In this document: positions 37,049 to 45,612 of the stretch, piece after piece
Layout of the letters: each line of letters opens with the position of its first letter
Position numbering within the stretch: the first letter of the stretch is position 1
Source: Candidatus Gastranaerophilales bacterium
GTDB lineage: Bacteria > Cyanobacteriota > Vampirovibrionia > Gastranaerophilales > Gastranaerophilaceae
Length of the DNA: 58,878 bases
Assembly: GCA_947589425.1 (NCBI GenBank)
Contig: CANQAV010000013.1
Span: 1-58,878 of the forward strand
Reading direction: 5' to 3'
Position numbers and translations under genes: made by a program
The notes under the pieces: generated by a model
What the model was told of the DNA's origin: nothing
Seen by the model: only the letters and a program-made list of their open reading frames with translations
Databases searched by the model: none

Positions 37049-37861
37049 TTAAACATATTCAATTTCTAATTCGTCGCACAAGCCGTTAAAATATTCAACC
37101 GATTCAAACAACTCCTGTTTATCAAATATTTCAAACGTAATTGTAGGATAAAGTTTAAGTTCTTTTAAGGTAAGAAGAATATCTTTTATATCTAAAGTCC
37201 CTTTCAACAAGCTTGAATGAGCATCTTCGTCTTTAAAATTATTATGAAAATGCATGTGTTTTAACATTATGCCGTATTCTCTTATCCATCCTGAAGGCGG
37301 CATTTCAGAGTGCAGGTTGCAATGCCCGATATCAAGCGTTGCCCCGAAATATGGGGAATTAACAGCTCCTATAAGATTTCTTATAAATTCAGGTGTTGGC
37401 TCATGGACATTTTCTATTGTTAGTTCAATCCCCGCATGTTCAAAATTTTTCACAAAGTCATTATAAAATTCAACATTTTTTAAAAAAAACATATCCCGAT
37501 ATTGTTTTTGTTTTAAAAGATTATTAAAACATGTGTGAAATACCACCGTACTCACATCAAAACATAGCGCCAATTCAAGCGACTGGTAATATCTTTTCAG
37601 GCTTGCTCTTTCAATTAAAGGGTCTTTTGCCGCTATGTTCAAATTTGAAAAAAACCCATGGAGTGCTACTTCATTATCAAAATCATCAAGGATTTCTTTA
37701 TAAAGTTTTTTATTTTCCGCAAAGTTATCTTCTATATCCGCAAGCCTTCCGAAGCGGGAAATTTCAATTCCGCAGTTTAATTTTGATGCAATGTTAACCG
37801 CTTCTTTAAAATCATGATATGATACGGTTGAAGAAACAAATCTTTGAAGTTTATTGTTCAT
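37049..37861 (-). CDS. xylose-isomerase-like TIM-barrel protein
   Basis: 270 residues. AP-endonuclease-2/sugar epimerase fold: VALHGFFSNL, VVFHTCF, ELTIENVHEPTPEF (metal Glu), GATLDIGHCNLH, LKHMHFHNN, and ITFEIFDKQEL (second metal Glu). Such proteins isomerise sugars or sugar phosphates, or cut abasic DNA; the short length favours an isomerase/epimerase. No SD; TATAAT at 37873-37868 ends 6 nt before the ATG (leaderless). Only 29 nt separate it from the divergent zinc-ribbon gene. Confidence 0.75.
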   Translation of the reverse strand: MNNKLQRFVSSTVSYHDFKEAVNIASKLNCGIEISRFGRLADIEDNFAENKKLYKEILDDFDNEVALHGFFSNLNIAAKDPLIERASLKRYYQSLELALCFDVSTVVFHTCFNNLLKQKQYRDMFFLKNVEFYNDFVKNFEHAGIELTIENVHEPTPEFIRNLIGAVNSPYFGATLDIGHCNLHSEMPPSGWIREYGIMLKHMHFHNNFKDEDAHSSLLKGTLDIKDILLTLKELKLYPTITFEIFDKQELFESVEYFNGLCDELEIEYV

Positions 37862-37867
37862 ATTACA

Positions 37868-37873
37868 ATTATA
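37868..37873 (-). promoter_or_regulatory. -10 box of the TIM-barrel gene
   Basis: Perfect TATAAT on the minus strand, 6 nt before the ATG. On the plus strand the overlapping TATAGT (37870-37875) could serve the divergent gene, making a shared overlapping promoter in a 29-nt gap. Confidence 0.5.
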
Positions 37874-37890
37874 GTTGAAAATCTTAAAAT

Positions 37891-38094
37891 ATGTATATAA
37901 TTGAATTATTTATAAAACTTAAAGAGGATATAAAAAGGGGGAAATTTAAAAAACACCCTGAAAAAATAACAAATGAAACCAAAAAATGTTCTCATCTTTA
38001 TGTTCCCATAGATTCAACGGGGAGAATTCTTGCCTGTTCAAAATGCGGAAAAATATATAAGCTAAAAAGGGGCGAGGTAAATCCTTTTAAATAA
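37891..38094 (+). CDS. small zinc-ribbon-like protein
   Basis: 67 residues: a basic N-terminal helix (KLKEDIKRGKFKKHPEK), then CSHLYVPIDSTGRILACSKC with a possible Cys-His-Cys-Cys metal site, then GKIYKLKRGEVNPF. Possibly a nucleic-acid-binding ribbon. No SD and no well-spaced -10 box, so the start is uncertain. It precedes the fliJ-like gene by 106 nt. Confidence 0.5.
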   Translation: MYIIELFIKLKEDIKRGKFKKHPEKITNETKKCSHLYVPIDSTGRILACSKCGKIYKLKRGEVNPFK

Positions 38095-38200
38095 ATATTC
38101 ATACATACAGCCGATTTTTTTGACATTATAAAAATTTTTATTAAACAAAAAGTAATTCCGACCGTATATTTAAACAGAAAAGTATATTTTTGGAATAACT

Positions 38201-38680
38201 ATGCCTTTTCGATATCGTTTACAAAAAATTCTTGAAATAAGAATAAGAAAAAAAGAACAGCAATTGCAAGCCGTATTAAAAGCGCAGCAAGAAGTTCAAA
38301 GAATTGAATTGTTAATTATCGAAAACCTCAAAAACATTGAAGATACAACAAAACAAATGAGAAGCGCAGACCCTATGATGTATGAAAGGTATGATACTTA
38401 TATAAAACATCTTTGGGAAGAAGACAAAAAACTCAATCAACAGAAAGAAGAAGCAATCGAAAATTTAAACAAAGAAAAAGAACTTTTAAAGCTTCGTGAA
38501 CAGGAAGTAAACGTACTTGATAAACACAAAGAACACCAAAGGGAAAACTATATACAGGAACAAAAAGCACTCGAATTAAAAGAATTAAATGAAATAGGCT
38601 CCCAAAAATTCTTTATAAGATCAAGGGAACAGAAAGAAGAACAAGAGCTTGAAGAATATTTGCAGCAGCATAAAGAGTAA
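38201..38680 (+). CDS. fliJ: FliJ-like export protein
   Basis: 159 residues, almost entirely one long coiled coil. The N-terminal FRYRLQKILEIRIRKKEQQL is typical of FliJ, the stalk-like protein that sits in the ATPase ring of the flagellar export apparatus and touches FlhA. The length is close to known FliJ. It starts a four-gene unit: the next gene (fliK-like) begins 3 nt later, then a hook-like gene overlapping by 4 nt, then a secreted protein. No FliI ATPase is in the window. Confidence 0.75.
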   Translation: MPFRYRLQKILEIRIRKKEQQLQAVLKAQQEVQRIELLIIENLKNIEDTTKQMRSADPMMYERYDTYIKHLWEEDKKLNQQKEEAIENLNKEKELLKLREQEVNVLDKHKEHQRENYIQEQKALELKELNEIGSQKFFIRSREQKEEQELEEYLQQHKE

Positions 38681-38683
38681 AAA

Positions 38684-39322
38684 ATGATAAACATAGCTGA
38701 AAAAAACGAATATAGTACAAGTATACCCCAAAATGAATACAGCGAAGGGGTTTCGGGGCAATATATCAAAATAAAAAAACCTTCTCCTTTTGAAGATATA
38801 AAGGCACGTCTTTCAAAAATAATTGAAGCCCTCACGGATACAAAAGAAACAACTTTTGATGATGAAATTCAACAAAAGTTTCTTGACCTTGATTTCGGGG
38901 GCGAATTTGATATAGATGCATCAAAAATAGGTATTGAAGACGCCGCATTCTTTATTAACATTTTAAATCAAAACAATATTATTAATTATTCAACCGAAGA
39001 TAATAAACTTACAATAAACATTAACGATAAAACAATAAACGCAACCAATGCCCTGCTTAATATGCTCAAGATTTCCCATGATACAAAAAAACCTATCAGA
39101 CTTGATTTTGAAAATGATATCACCGTAATTTTAAAACTTGATAAAGACGGAAAAATTCAAACACATTTTATTCCGGGTACTCTTGAAGCACAAAATTATC
39201 TGAAAAATAATCTTATGTGTTTAAAACAAGCATTTGATGATGAAAACATTAATTATTCATACATCGGATATTCAAAATCCAAAGAAGAAAACAGAAAAAA
39301 AGACAAAAGGAGTAATAGATGA
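38684..39322 (+). CDS. FliK-like hook-length control protein (short)
   Basis: 212 residues, far shorter than usual FliK (350-600). Residues 135-197 (KKPIRLDFENDITVILKLDK, then IQTHFIPGTLEAQNYLKNNL and the following helix) match the FliK C-terminal pattern in which L.L.P..LG.V.V is followed by a helix that selects substrates. The N-terminal part lacks the long Pro/Gln-rich molecular ruler. Position between fliJ and a hook gene is the classic order. It overlaps the hook gene by 4 nt. The assignment rests on weak sequence plus strong context. Confidence 0.55.
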   Translation: MINIAEKNEYSTSIPQNEYSEGVSGQYIKIKKPSPFEDIKARLSKIIEALTDTKETTFDDEIQQKFLDLDFGGEFDIDASKIGIEDAAFFINILNQNNIINYSTEDNKLTININDKTINATNALLNMLKISHDTKKPIRLDFENDITVILKLDKDGKIQTHFIPGTLEAQNYLKNNLMCLKQAFDDENINYSYIGYSKSKEENRKKDKRSNR

Positions 39323-40152
39323 GAGATTGTTACATTAATGCAATGAATATCCAAAAAACAACGGTTGAATGGATGAATGCCATTTCCGAAAACCTTGTTA
39401 ATATGTATACTCCCGGATATCGTGAAAATCAGGTTACATTTAAAACCTATCTTGATAACGCAATCCCCGATAAAATATTGAAAAATCCTTCTCAAGGCAA
39501 ATCAATCCCCGGAACATCCGCAGAAAACGTATTCTTAGAAGGCAACGGTTTCTTTGTTTTAAGAAATGACGAAGGAAGAATTGCCTATACAAGACTGGGT
39601 GAATTTAAATTTGACGGCGAAGGAGTATATAGAGCAACCGACGGCTCTAAGGTACAAGGTTATATTTTGAACGACAAAGGCGAAATCATGTCGGGTACAA
39701 AATCTCTTTCAAATGACGCTTTTGAAGATTCAATCGCTCAAGGCGGAGCTCTTGCCGTGCCTACAACTGAAATTAAACTCTGGATAGACCCTGATAACGG
39801 TAAATATTTAGGTAAATACGATGAATTTGAAATCAAAGAAGACGGAATTTTATACGGAAAAGCAAATAACGGAAAAAACTGCACTCCTTTATATAAACTT
39901 GCCGTTATGAATTTTCATAATCCGCAGGAACTTTTTGAATTTAAACAAGGTCAATATTTGGAAACGGCATACTCCGGCAAACCCGTAATAGGAAGAGGAG
40001 AAATAAGAAGCGGGCTTTTGGAATTATCCAACATTGATTTTAAAGCTAACGCAACATATTGGCAGGAAGCCCAGACCCAGCTTGATTTATCGGGAAAAGT
40101 AATGTCAACCTATAAACAGCTCTTGGAGTCCGCTATGGAATTATTAAGTTAA
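39319..40152 (+). CDS. flagellar hook/rod-type protein (FlgE/FlgG family)
   Basis: 277 residues. The N-terminal rod motif is INAMNIQKTTVEWMNAISEN with NMYTPGYRE in place of ANxxTPGY. The middle has GNGFFVLRNDEGRIAYTRLG and GEFKFDGEG, and the C-terminus ends in the coiled-coil partner (SGKVMSTYKQLLESAMELL). The family polymerises into rod or hook after export. At 277 residues it is short for FlgE and near FlgG/FlgF; order after fliK argues for a hook. ATGA overlap with the fliK-like gene. Confidence 0.8.
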   Translation: MRDCYINAMNIQKTTVEWMNAISENLVNMYTPGYRENQVTFKTYLDNAIPDKILKNPSQGKSIPGTSAENVFLEGNGFFVLRNDEGRIAYTRLGEFKFDGEGVYRATDGSKVQGYILNDKGEIMSGTKSLSNDAFEDSIAQGGALAVPTTEIKLWIDPDNGKYLGKYDEFEIKEDGILYGKANNGKNCTPLYKLAVMNFHNPQELFEFKQGQYLETAYSGKPVIGRGEIRSGLLELSNIDFKANATYWQEAQTQLDLSGKVMSTYKQLLESAMELLS

Positions 40153-40155
40153 AAT

Positions 40156-40956
40156 ATGAAAAAATTTTTTATCTCTCTCAGTTTAATCTTTTTAGCTCAC
40201 TTCTTCACAATAAACTCCGCATATTGTGAAGAAGGTTTTAATTTTTTCAATGAAAACCCTTCCGAAGAAAAAGCAAATGTTCTCGAAGAGCAAAATATTC
40301 AACAGCCAAAAGATGAAGAAAAAACTCGCAAAAGAAAATTTTTTTCAAAAAAAGAAAAAAAGATAAAAAAATTTAACTCGAGAACAAATAAAACAGAAAC
40401 CGTCCCAAAAGGCTATTGGGGACAACTGCCCGATATTTCGAAAGATTTTGAATACAGAAAACAATCTTCACAAAATAGCCATGAAAACAATTTTGAATTT
40501 AGTAAAAACACGGATTTAAATGACGAAAATTTAAAGCCTGCTCCTTATGATGACCCTCTTTTTATTGATGTAATCGTAAAAAAAGATAAAACATCAAACT
40601 ATGTAAACGACCTTCAAAAAACAAAATATGCTCTTAATAATCTTAAAAAATGTATTGAAGAGCAAGGGGATATACAACGCTTTAACGCATGTGTCAATAT
40701 GGTTGATATGTATAGCGAAAACCTGAAAAATAAATATGAAAATAAATCGGAATCCCTTAAAGAAAGCTATAAGGATATTCTTTTAACAAATTATCAAGCC
40801 AAGGTATTGGGCAATCTTATGTATAATGCCAATTACTATGCCAGATACATACCGACACAACAGGGACAATACAGCAAAGAAAATATTACAAAAGAAAAAC
40901 AAAAACTCTTAATTAAAATTGACAGAACACTGTTTTCCATAAACAGTGAAAAATAG
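40156..40956 (+). CDS. exported protein of unknown function in the fliJ-hook operon
   Basis: 266 residues. A signal peptide (MKKFFISLSLIFLAHFFTIN and cleavage near YCEEG), then a charged Lys/Glu-rich stretch (about 50-85) and a C-terminal helical domain from about 130 to the end (NLKKCIEEQGDIQRFNACVN, with two cysteines that could pair). It starts 3 nt after the hook-like gene and is the last gene of the operon. Possibly an envelope partner of the appendage. I do not recognise the family. Confidence 0.6.
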   Translation: MKKFFISLSLIFLAHFFTINSAYCEEGFNFFNENPSEEKANVLEEQNIQQPKDEEKTRKRKFFSKKEKKIKKFNSRTNKTETVPKGYWGQLPDISKDFEYRKQSSQNSHENNFEFSKNTDLNDENLKPAPYDDPLFIDVIVKKDKTSNYVNDLQKTKYALNNLKKCIEEQGDIQRFNACVNMVDMYSENLKNKYENKSESLKESYKDILLTNYQAKVLGNLMYNANYYARYIPTQQGQYSKENITKEKQKLLIKIDRTLFSINSEK

Positions 40957-40958
40957 TG

Positions 40959-41273
40959 TTAGAGTTCTATATCTTCATAATCACCCATATCTTCAAGCTG
41001 TTTTTGCTTAATACGATGAACAGTTGCATCAACCAGCAAATTAAAAGATTTAAAATTTTTAATCGTCGGACCGAATTCTTTTATCAGTGTATCCTTGACC
41101 ATATTCTCCAGTCTTTCATTGTCTTTGTTGATGTCTTTTTTGTCGTCCGGAATAAGATAATCAATGTAGCGGGATGCAATTTTACAGTCCTGAATGCTTG
41201 AGAACATTGCCCATTTGAGTTTAGGGCTAAGGTTTTTAAGTGTGCGTACAAGTTTGAAGTTTTTTAAATTCAT
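40959..41273 (-). CDS. small helical protein of unknown function
   Basis: 104 residues, basic N-terminus (MNLKNFKLVRTLKNLSPKLK) and acidic C-terminus (EDMGDYEDIEL), no signal peptide. GAGG lies upstream of the ATG, supporting translation. It ends 2 nt from the end of the convergent appendage operon and is divergent from ftsZ; the 268-nt gap to ftsZ is very AT-rich and must hold both promoters, although I see no clean pair of boxes. Confidence 0.55.
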   Translation of the reverse strand: MNLKNFKLVRTLKNLSPKLKWAMFSSIQDCKIASRYIDYLIPDDKKDINKDNERLENMVKDTLIKEFGPTIKNFKSFNLLVDATVHRIKQKQLEDMGDYEDIEL

Positions 41274-41541
41274 TTTAACCTCTGATTTTTAATACATTGA
41301 TGTTCTATTAAAGTTGTCTGAAAAAATAAAGTGCCCTAAAGCGTATAACATGTTTACAAAAGTTTACTTTATTAAAATTATATATTATTTTTGAAATTTT
41401 GAAAAGAATAAAATAATAAGTGTTTCAAAAACAAATTTGAATTTATGTTAAATTTAGCGCATACTTATACTATAAATGCTTTACATATAAATATTTTTAA
41501 AATATAGTTAAATAAAAAGTAAATTTTAAGAGGACCAACAA

Positions 41542-42741
41542 GTGGACAAGTTCAAATTAGATAACTATGACAGACAACCTGCCGAATATCCCAGATATTC
41601 TTCAAATGCTAACATCAAAGTTGTAGGTGTTGGCGGCGGCGGCGGAAATGCTGTTAACAGAATGATAGCCTCAGGACTTAGCGGCGTTGAATTTTGGGCA
41701 ATGAACACGGATGCACAAGTGCTTGAAAAATCAAGTGCACCGAGAAAAGTTCAACTGGGGGCTAAATTAACAAACGGACTTGGTGCAGGCGGCAATCCTC
41801 AAGTTGGCGAAAAAGCGGCGGAAGAATCAAGAGAAGATATTACCGTTGCACTGGATAGCGCAGATATGGTATTTGTAACAGCCGGCATGGGAGGCGGAAC
41901 AGGAACGGGTGCTGCTCCCGTTGTAGCTAAAATTGCAAAAGAAATGGGCGCACTTACAATCGGTGTTGTTACAAAACCGTTTAAATTTGAAGGTAAAAAA
42001 AGATTAGCACAAGCATTGGCAGGGCTTGAAAAATTAAAAGAAAATGTTGATGCCCTGATTGTCATTCCAAACGATAAATTAATGGAAGTAGTTGAACGCA
42101 GAACAACATTTGAAGATTCGTTCCATGTTGTTGATGAAGTTCTTCTGAGCGGTGTTCAAGGTATTTCCGATATTATTCTTGTAGGCGGTCTTATAAACGT
42201 TGACTTTGCCGATGTTAAAACAATTATGCAATCATCAGGCTCGGCTCTGATGGGTATAGGTAAATCATCAGGTGAAGGCAGAGCGCTTGAAGCCGCTAAA
42301 CTTGCAATAGATTCAAAACTTCTTGAATGTTCAATTAACGGTGCAACCGGTATCATAATGAATGTAACGGGCGGTCCCGACATGACATTATTTGAAGTTA
42401 ATGAAGCGGCAAGCATTATCCATGATGCAGTTGCAGATGATGCCGAAGTTATCTTCGGTGCCGTTATTGATGAAAGAATTCAAGGCGAAATACAAATTAC
42501 AATCATTGCAACAGGTTTTGAATTGAAAAACGGGGAAGTAACGGCTCCGAATACAACCGATAACAGACTTTCGGCAGCAGGATTATTCGGAGGCTTTAAT
42601 CCTTCGGCAACAAGCACTACTTCTTCATTCCAGTTTGGCATGCCTGCAAACAATGAAGAAAAACCAAGAGAACAAATTCCCCAAAGCTCATCAAATTCTC
42701 TTGACATACCGGAATTTTTAAATCCGAAAAACAGATTATAA
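41542..42741 (+). CDS. ftsZ: cell division protein FtsZ
   Basis: 399 residues. The tubulin-like GTPase forms the division ring. The N-terminal domain has [24 protein letters not shown], and the GTP signature [15 protein letters not shown] near residue 117, with the synergy loop DFADVKTIM. After a linker from about residue 340, the C-terminal peptide [14 protein letters not shown] resembles the conserved tail that binds partners. GTG start with AGAGGACC upstream. It stands alone without ftsA, as in cyanobacteria, and ends in a strong terminator. Confidence 0.97.
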   Translation: MDKFKLDNYDRQPAEYPRYSSNANIKVVGVGGGGGNAVNRMIASGLSGVEFWAMNTDAQVLEKSSAPRKVQLGAKLTNGLGAGGNPQVGEKAAEESREDITVALDSADMVFVTAGMGGGTGTGAAPVVAKIAKEMGALTIGVVTKPFKFEGKKRLAQALAGLEKLKENVDALIVIPNDKLMEVVERRTTFEDSFHVVDEVLLSGVQGISDIILVGGLINVDFADVKTIMQSSGSALMGIGKSSGEGRALEAAKLAIDSKLLECSINGATGIIMNVTGGPDMTLFEVNEAASIIHDAVADDAEVIFGAVIDERIQGEIQITIIATGFELKNGEVTAPNTTDNRLSAAGLFGGFNPSATSTTSSFQFGMPANNEEKPREQIPQSSSNSLDIPEFLNPKNRL

Positions 42742-42754
42742 TTTAAAAACATAA

Positions 42755-42788
42755 TAAAAAAGAGGTCTTTCAAAAGACCTCTTTTTTA
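42755..42788. terminator. bidirectional terminator of ftsZ and Fe-ADH gene
   Basis: AAAAAAGAGGTCTTT and AAAGACCTCTTTTTT form a near-perfect hairpin with A/T runs on both sides. Confidence 0.85.
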
Positions 42789-42803
42789 TAGCTTTAATTT
42801 TTA

Positions 42804-44000
42804 TTAAAGAGATTTTTCATATATTTCTCTAACCGCATCTTTATCTGCATTAGTCGGAGCAATTGCCAATAAACCATCCAGTGAAGGAGTTGTAAAGGCA
42901 AGCTCAACAAGTCTTGAAATATCGCCCTGTTCAAAACCTTCATCTTTTAATTTATTCGCAACGCCGACCGATTTAAGCCATTCATAAACAAACTTGTTTG
43001 CTTCTTTTGGTGTTGTCGAAGTGTTTATTTCAGGCGCTATAGGCTCAAGTATATAAGCCAGGGTTTCTTTTTTCGCTTCCCACATATTTTCAATAACCGC
43101 AGGCAGAAGTATCGCAAGCCCTAAGCCGTGTGACAGTTCGTGTTTAACTGCGGATAGGGGATGTTCAAGAGCATGGGTATAATGTAAAAGCCCGTTATCA
43201 AAACAAACCCCGCCCAGCATGGCAGCATATGCAAGATAATATCTTGCCTTTAAATCCTCGGGATTTTTAATTACATCAGGCAGATATTTTGAAACAATTG
43301 AAATAACTTCACGGGCAAGACAAATTGTATAAGCGGAAGCGACTTTGCTTGTTGCTGCTTCAACAACATGATTAAGGGCATCAATTGAAACGTATTTTGT
43401 TTGTTTATCGGATAATTTTGTCATCAATTGAGGGTCATCTATTGCATACATAGGATATATGCAATCGTATGCAATTGCAGGTTTATAGTCTTTTGCAACT
43501 ATGGTTGCAACGGCAAATCTGTTTGTTTCGCTTCCCGTTCCGTGGGTTAAATTAATTGCAACAACGGGAGCTGCTTTATCCGGTGCAAATTTAAATTCAT
43601 ATAAATCACTTGCAGATTTATCGGGATATTTTAACAAAATTGCAACCGATTTACCCGCATCTGTGGGCGAGCCGCCTCCTATTGCAATAACTGCTTTTGC
43701 GCCGAAATCAAGAGCAATTTTTTTAGCTTCATCAATTGCAATATCTGTCGGGTTTGGAGTTACTTTATCATAGTTTATATATCCGACATTATTTTCTTTT
43801 AGGGCATTTTCAACATATCCCCACGCACCCGTTGCCTTATAGGCATTTTTGCCTGACATAACAATAACTTTATCTATCCCTTTTGTTTTAAGCTCTTTTA
43901 CAATTCCGTCAATTTTTTTAATTGCGCCGATACCGAAATAGACATTTGTTCTTGTTCTGATTTCTTGAATTTCATTGATATCAATATCATTTTCCCACAT
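42804..44000 (-). CDS. iron-containing alcohol dehydrogenase
   Basis: 398 residues. NAD(P)-dependent group III dehydrogenase: AIGGGSPTDAGKSVAI binds the nucleotide, LTHGTGSETNRFAV is the family hallmark, and iron ligands lie in IDALNHVVEA and HALEHPLSAVKHELSHGLGL. Likely reduces an aldehyde or acetaldehyde/butanal in fermentation; the substrate is unknown. GGAG before the ATG. Single gene. Confidence 0.9.
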   Translation of the reverse strand: MWENDIDINEIQEIRTRTNVYFGIGAIKKIDGIVKELKTKGIDKVIVMSGKNAYKATGAWGYVENALKENNVGYINYDKVTPNPTDIAIDEAKKIALDFGAKAVIAIGGGSPTDAGKSVAILLKYPDKSASDLYEFKFAPDKAAPVVAINLTHGTGSETNRFAVATIVAKDYKPAIAYDCIYPMYAIDDPQLMTKLSDKQTKYVSIDALNHVVEAATSKVASAYTICLAREVISIVSKYLPDVIKNPEDLKARYYLAYAAMLGGVCFDNGLLHYTHALEHPLSAVKHELSHGLGLAILLPAVIENMWEAKKETLAYILEPIAPEINTSTTPKEANKFVYEWLKSVGVANKLKDEGFEQGDISRLVELAFTTPSLDGLLAIAPTNADKDAVREIYEKSL

Positions 44001-44055
44001 TTTACCAACTCCTTTAAACTACTTTTTTATTGTAGCATGGTTTTTAATTTTGAGT

Positions 44056-44061
44056 TAGAAT
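44056..44061 (+). promoter_or_regulatory. -10 box of the RNase E/G operon (leaderless start)
   Basis: TAGAAT ends 6 nt before the ATG at 44068, with no SD between. A second box, TATATT at 44694-44699 with CTGACC 18 nt upstream, ends 6 nt before the ATG at 44706. Confidence 0.4.
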
Positions 44062-44067
44062 GGTTGT

Positions 44068-44655
44068 ATGAATAAAAAGGATAAAACAGTTCTCTTTGAC
44101 CCGGGGTTTGCTCCTTTGGTCATTGACTATATCGGTCAAACGGGCTATAGCTACTATACATTTTCGGCAGTACCCGATGTAAAATTAAAAAGGCTTAATT
44201 TTCCCCATACCTTAAGAAAGCTTGAAAAACTGATTAAAATTAATGCAAGTTTTTATCTGGGCTGTATGCTTTGGGCAAGTTATATTAAAACTTTTGATGA
44301 TTATAAGATTGAAGGCAACATGCTTTTAGGGGAAGATGCAAAAGAAGAGGAATATACAAACGAAATTTCCTTCCTTGTTGATTTGGTTAAAACACAGCTT
44401 CCCAAAGATTCAAAATATTATTTAAGCAAGCCTTTGAATATGGATAACAGATATTTAACAATTTTTGAAACCTATAAAGACTTCTTAATCATCAACCAAG
44501 GATTTGTAAACTGTTCAAAAACAAATCAAATTGAACTTCCAAAAAACCTCAAACCTCTTGAAAATGCCGAAATTGTCAATGAAAAAATTCAAAACGCAAT
44601 TAAAAACAATTCTATTGAAGATTTGCTTAACTGTTACGAAGAAATTTTTATGTAA
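44068..44655 (+). CDS. unknown protein
   Basis: 195 residues, no signal peptide. DPGFAPLVIDYIGQTGYSYY near the N-terminus and LKRLNFPHTLRKLEKLIKIN may form a small alpha/beta domain. Not recognised. No SD; a -10-like TAGAAT ends 6 nt before the ATG. It may be co-transcribed with the radical SAM-linked and RNase genes downstream. Confidence 0.55.
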   Translation: MNKKDKTVLFDPGFAPLVIDYIGQTGYSYYTFSAVPDVKLKRLNFPHTLRKLEKLIKINASFYLGCMLWASYIKTFDDYKIEGNMLLGEDAKEEEYTNEISFLVDLVKTQLPKDSKYYLSKPLNMDNRYLTIFETYKDFLIINQGFVNCSKTNQIELPKNLKPLENAEIVNEKIQNAIKNNSIEDLLNCYEEIFM

Positions 44656-44705
44656 CATTATTTTAATTTCTGACCATTAAATTGAAAAAATGATATATTT
44701 TGTAT

Positions 44706-44933
44706 ATGAGAACATTCTTTCAAGATGAATTTATGGATAAAAAACTGTTTGAGCGGATTAAAAACGAGGTTAAAGCCGAACAGCTGGATAAAACAATAGG
44801 CGAAATTGATTACTTAAACGAAATACGCTCGCAAGTGCTTCAAAGAGATGATGCTGATATACCTTGCTGGAAGAGCCAATCGGAATTTATCACAAAGTTA
44901 AATAATGCAAGAAGAAAAAATTTACAAGCATAG
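44706..44933 (+). CDS. short protein of unknown function
   Basis: 75 residues, charged and helical (KLFERIKNEVKAEQLDKTIG). It overlaps the next gene by 29 nt. No SD at the ATG, but TATATT ends 6 nt upstream, so it may start its own leaderless transcript. An alternative ATG at 44733 is possible. Not recognised. Confidence 0.45.
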   Translation: MRTFFQDEFMDKKLFERIKNEVKAEQLDKTIGEIDYLNEIRSQVLQRDDADIPCWKSQSEFITKLNNARRKNLQA

Positions 44934-45594
44934 ATTAAAACTTGCCAAAAATAAAGAATTAAGGTTTATTTCCCATCTTGATTGGCAGAATTTAATTTTA
45001 AAAATTTTCAGACGTTTAGAGCTTAATCTTGTACTTTCACAAGGTTTCAACAAAATGCCGAAAGTTTCATATTCACCGGCGCTTCCTCTTTTTCTTGAAT
45101 CGGATTGCGAGCTTGTTAATTTTCAAACCTATAAGCCGCTGAAGGAAAGCTTTTTAGAAGATTTCAAAAAAAATTCCCCAAAAGGAATTGAGATTGTTTC
45201 GCTTGAAGAAATAAAAGAAAATTCTCAAGAGCCAAAATCCCTTGAAAATTATATCCAATGGGCTCAATACGAGGCAAAAATCAACTTTGAAAAAAACCGT
45301 CTTTACAATTTGGATAAAATAAGATATATTATAGAAAAATGTTTATCTTCGGATGAATTATTAATCACGAAGAGAACTAAAAAAGGTATAGAAAAAACAG
45401 TTAATTATCGAAACTCCCTTAAATCAATTGAAATCAGGGATGACAATGTTCTTGTTTTTATATTAAAAGCAGGGCAAAATGATACAATTCCGTCATTAAG
45501 AGCGGATGAGTTCCTTAAAACGCTATTTGATGATTTGAGTATTTTCAAAATCAAAAGGGTAAAATTTTTCGATACCGAACTAAAGGTTATATAA
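44905..45594 (+). CDS. radical SAM-linked protein (TIGR03936/DUF2344)
   Basis: 229 residues. The hallmark is LRFISHLDWQNLILKIFRRL followed by SQGFNKMPKVSYSPALPLFL near residues 18-62. In many bacteria this domain follows or is fused to a B12/radical SAM protein and precedes an RNase E/G gene. The RNase neighbour is here (18 nt downstream); no radical SAM partner is adjacent. Exact function is unknown; a role in tRNA or rRNA modification has been suggested by context. Confidence 0.8.
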   Translation: MQEEKIYKHRLKLAKNKELRFISHLDWQNLILKIFRRLELNLVLSQGFNKMPKVSYSPALPLFLESDCELVNFQTYKPLKESFLEDFKKNSPKGIEIVSLEEIKENSQEPKSLENYIQWAQYEAKINFEKNRLYNLDKIRYIIEKCLSSDELLITKRTKKGIEKTVNYRNSLKSIEIRDDNVLVFILKAGQNDTIPSLRADEFLKTLFDDLSIFKIKRVKFFDTELKVI

Positions 45595-45612
45595 GTTTAA
45601 AAAGGATTTATT

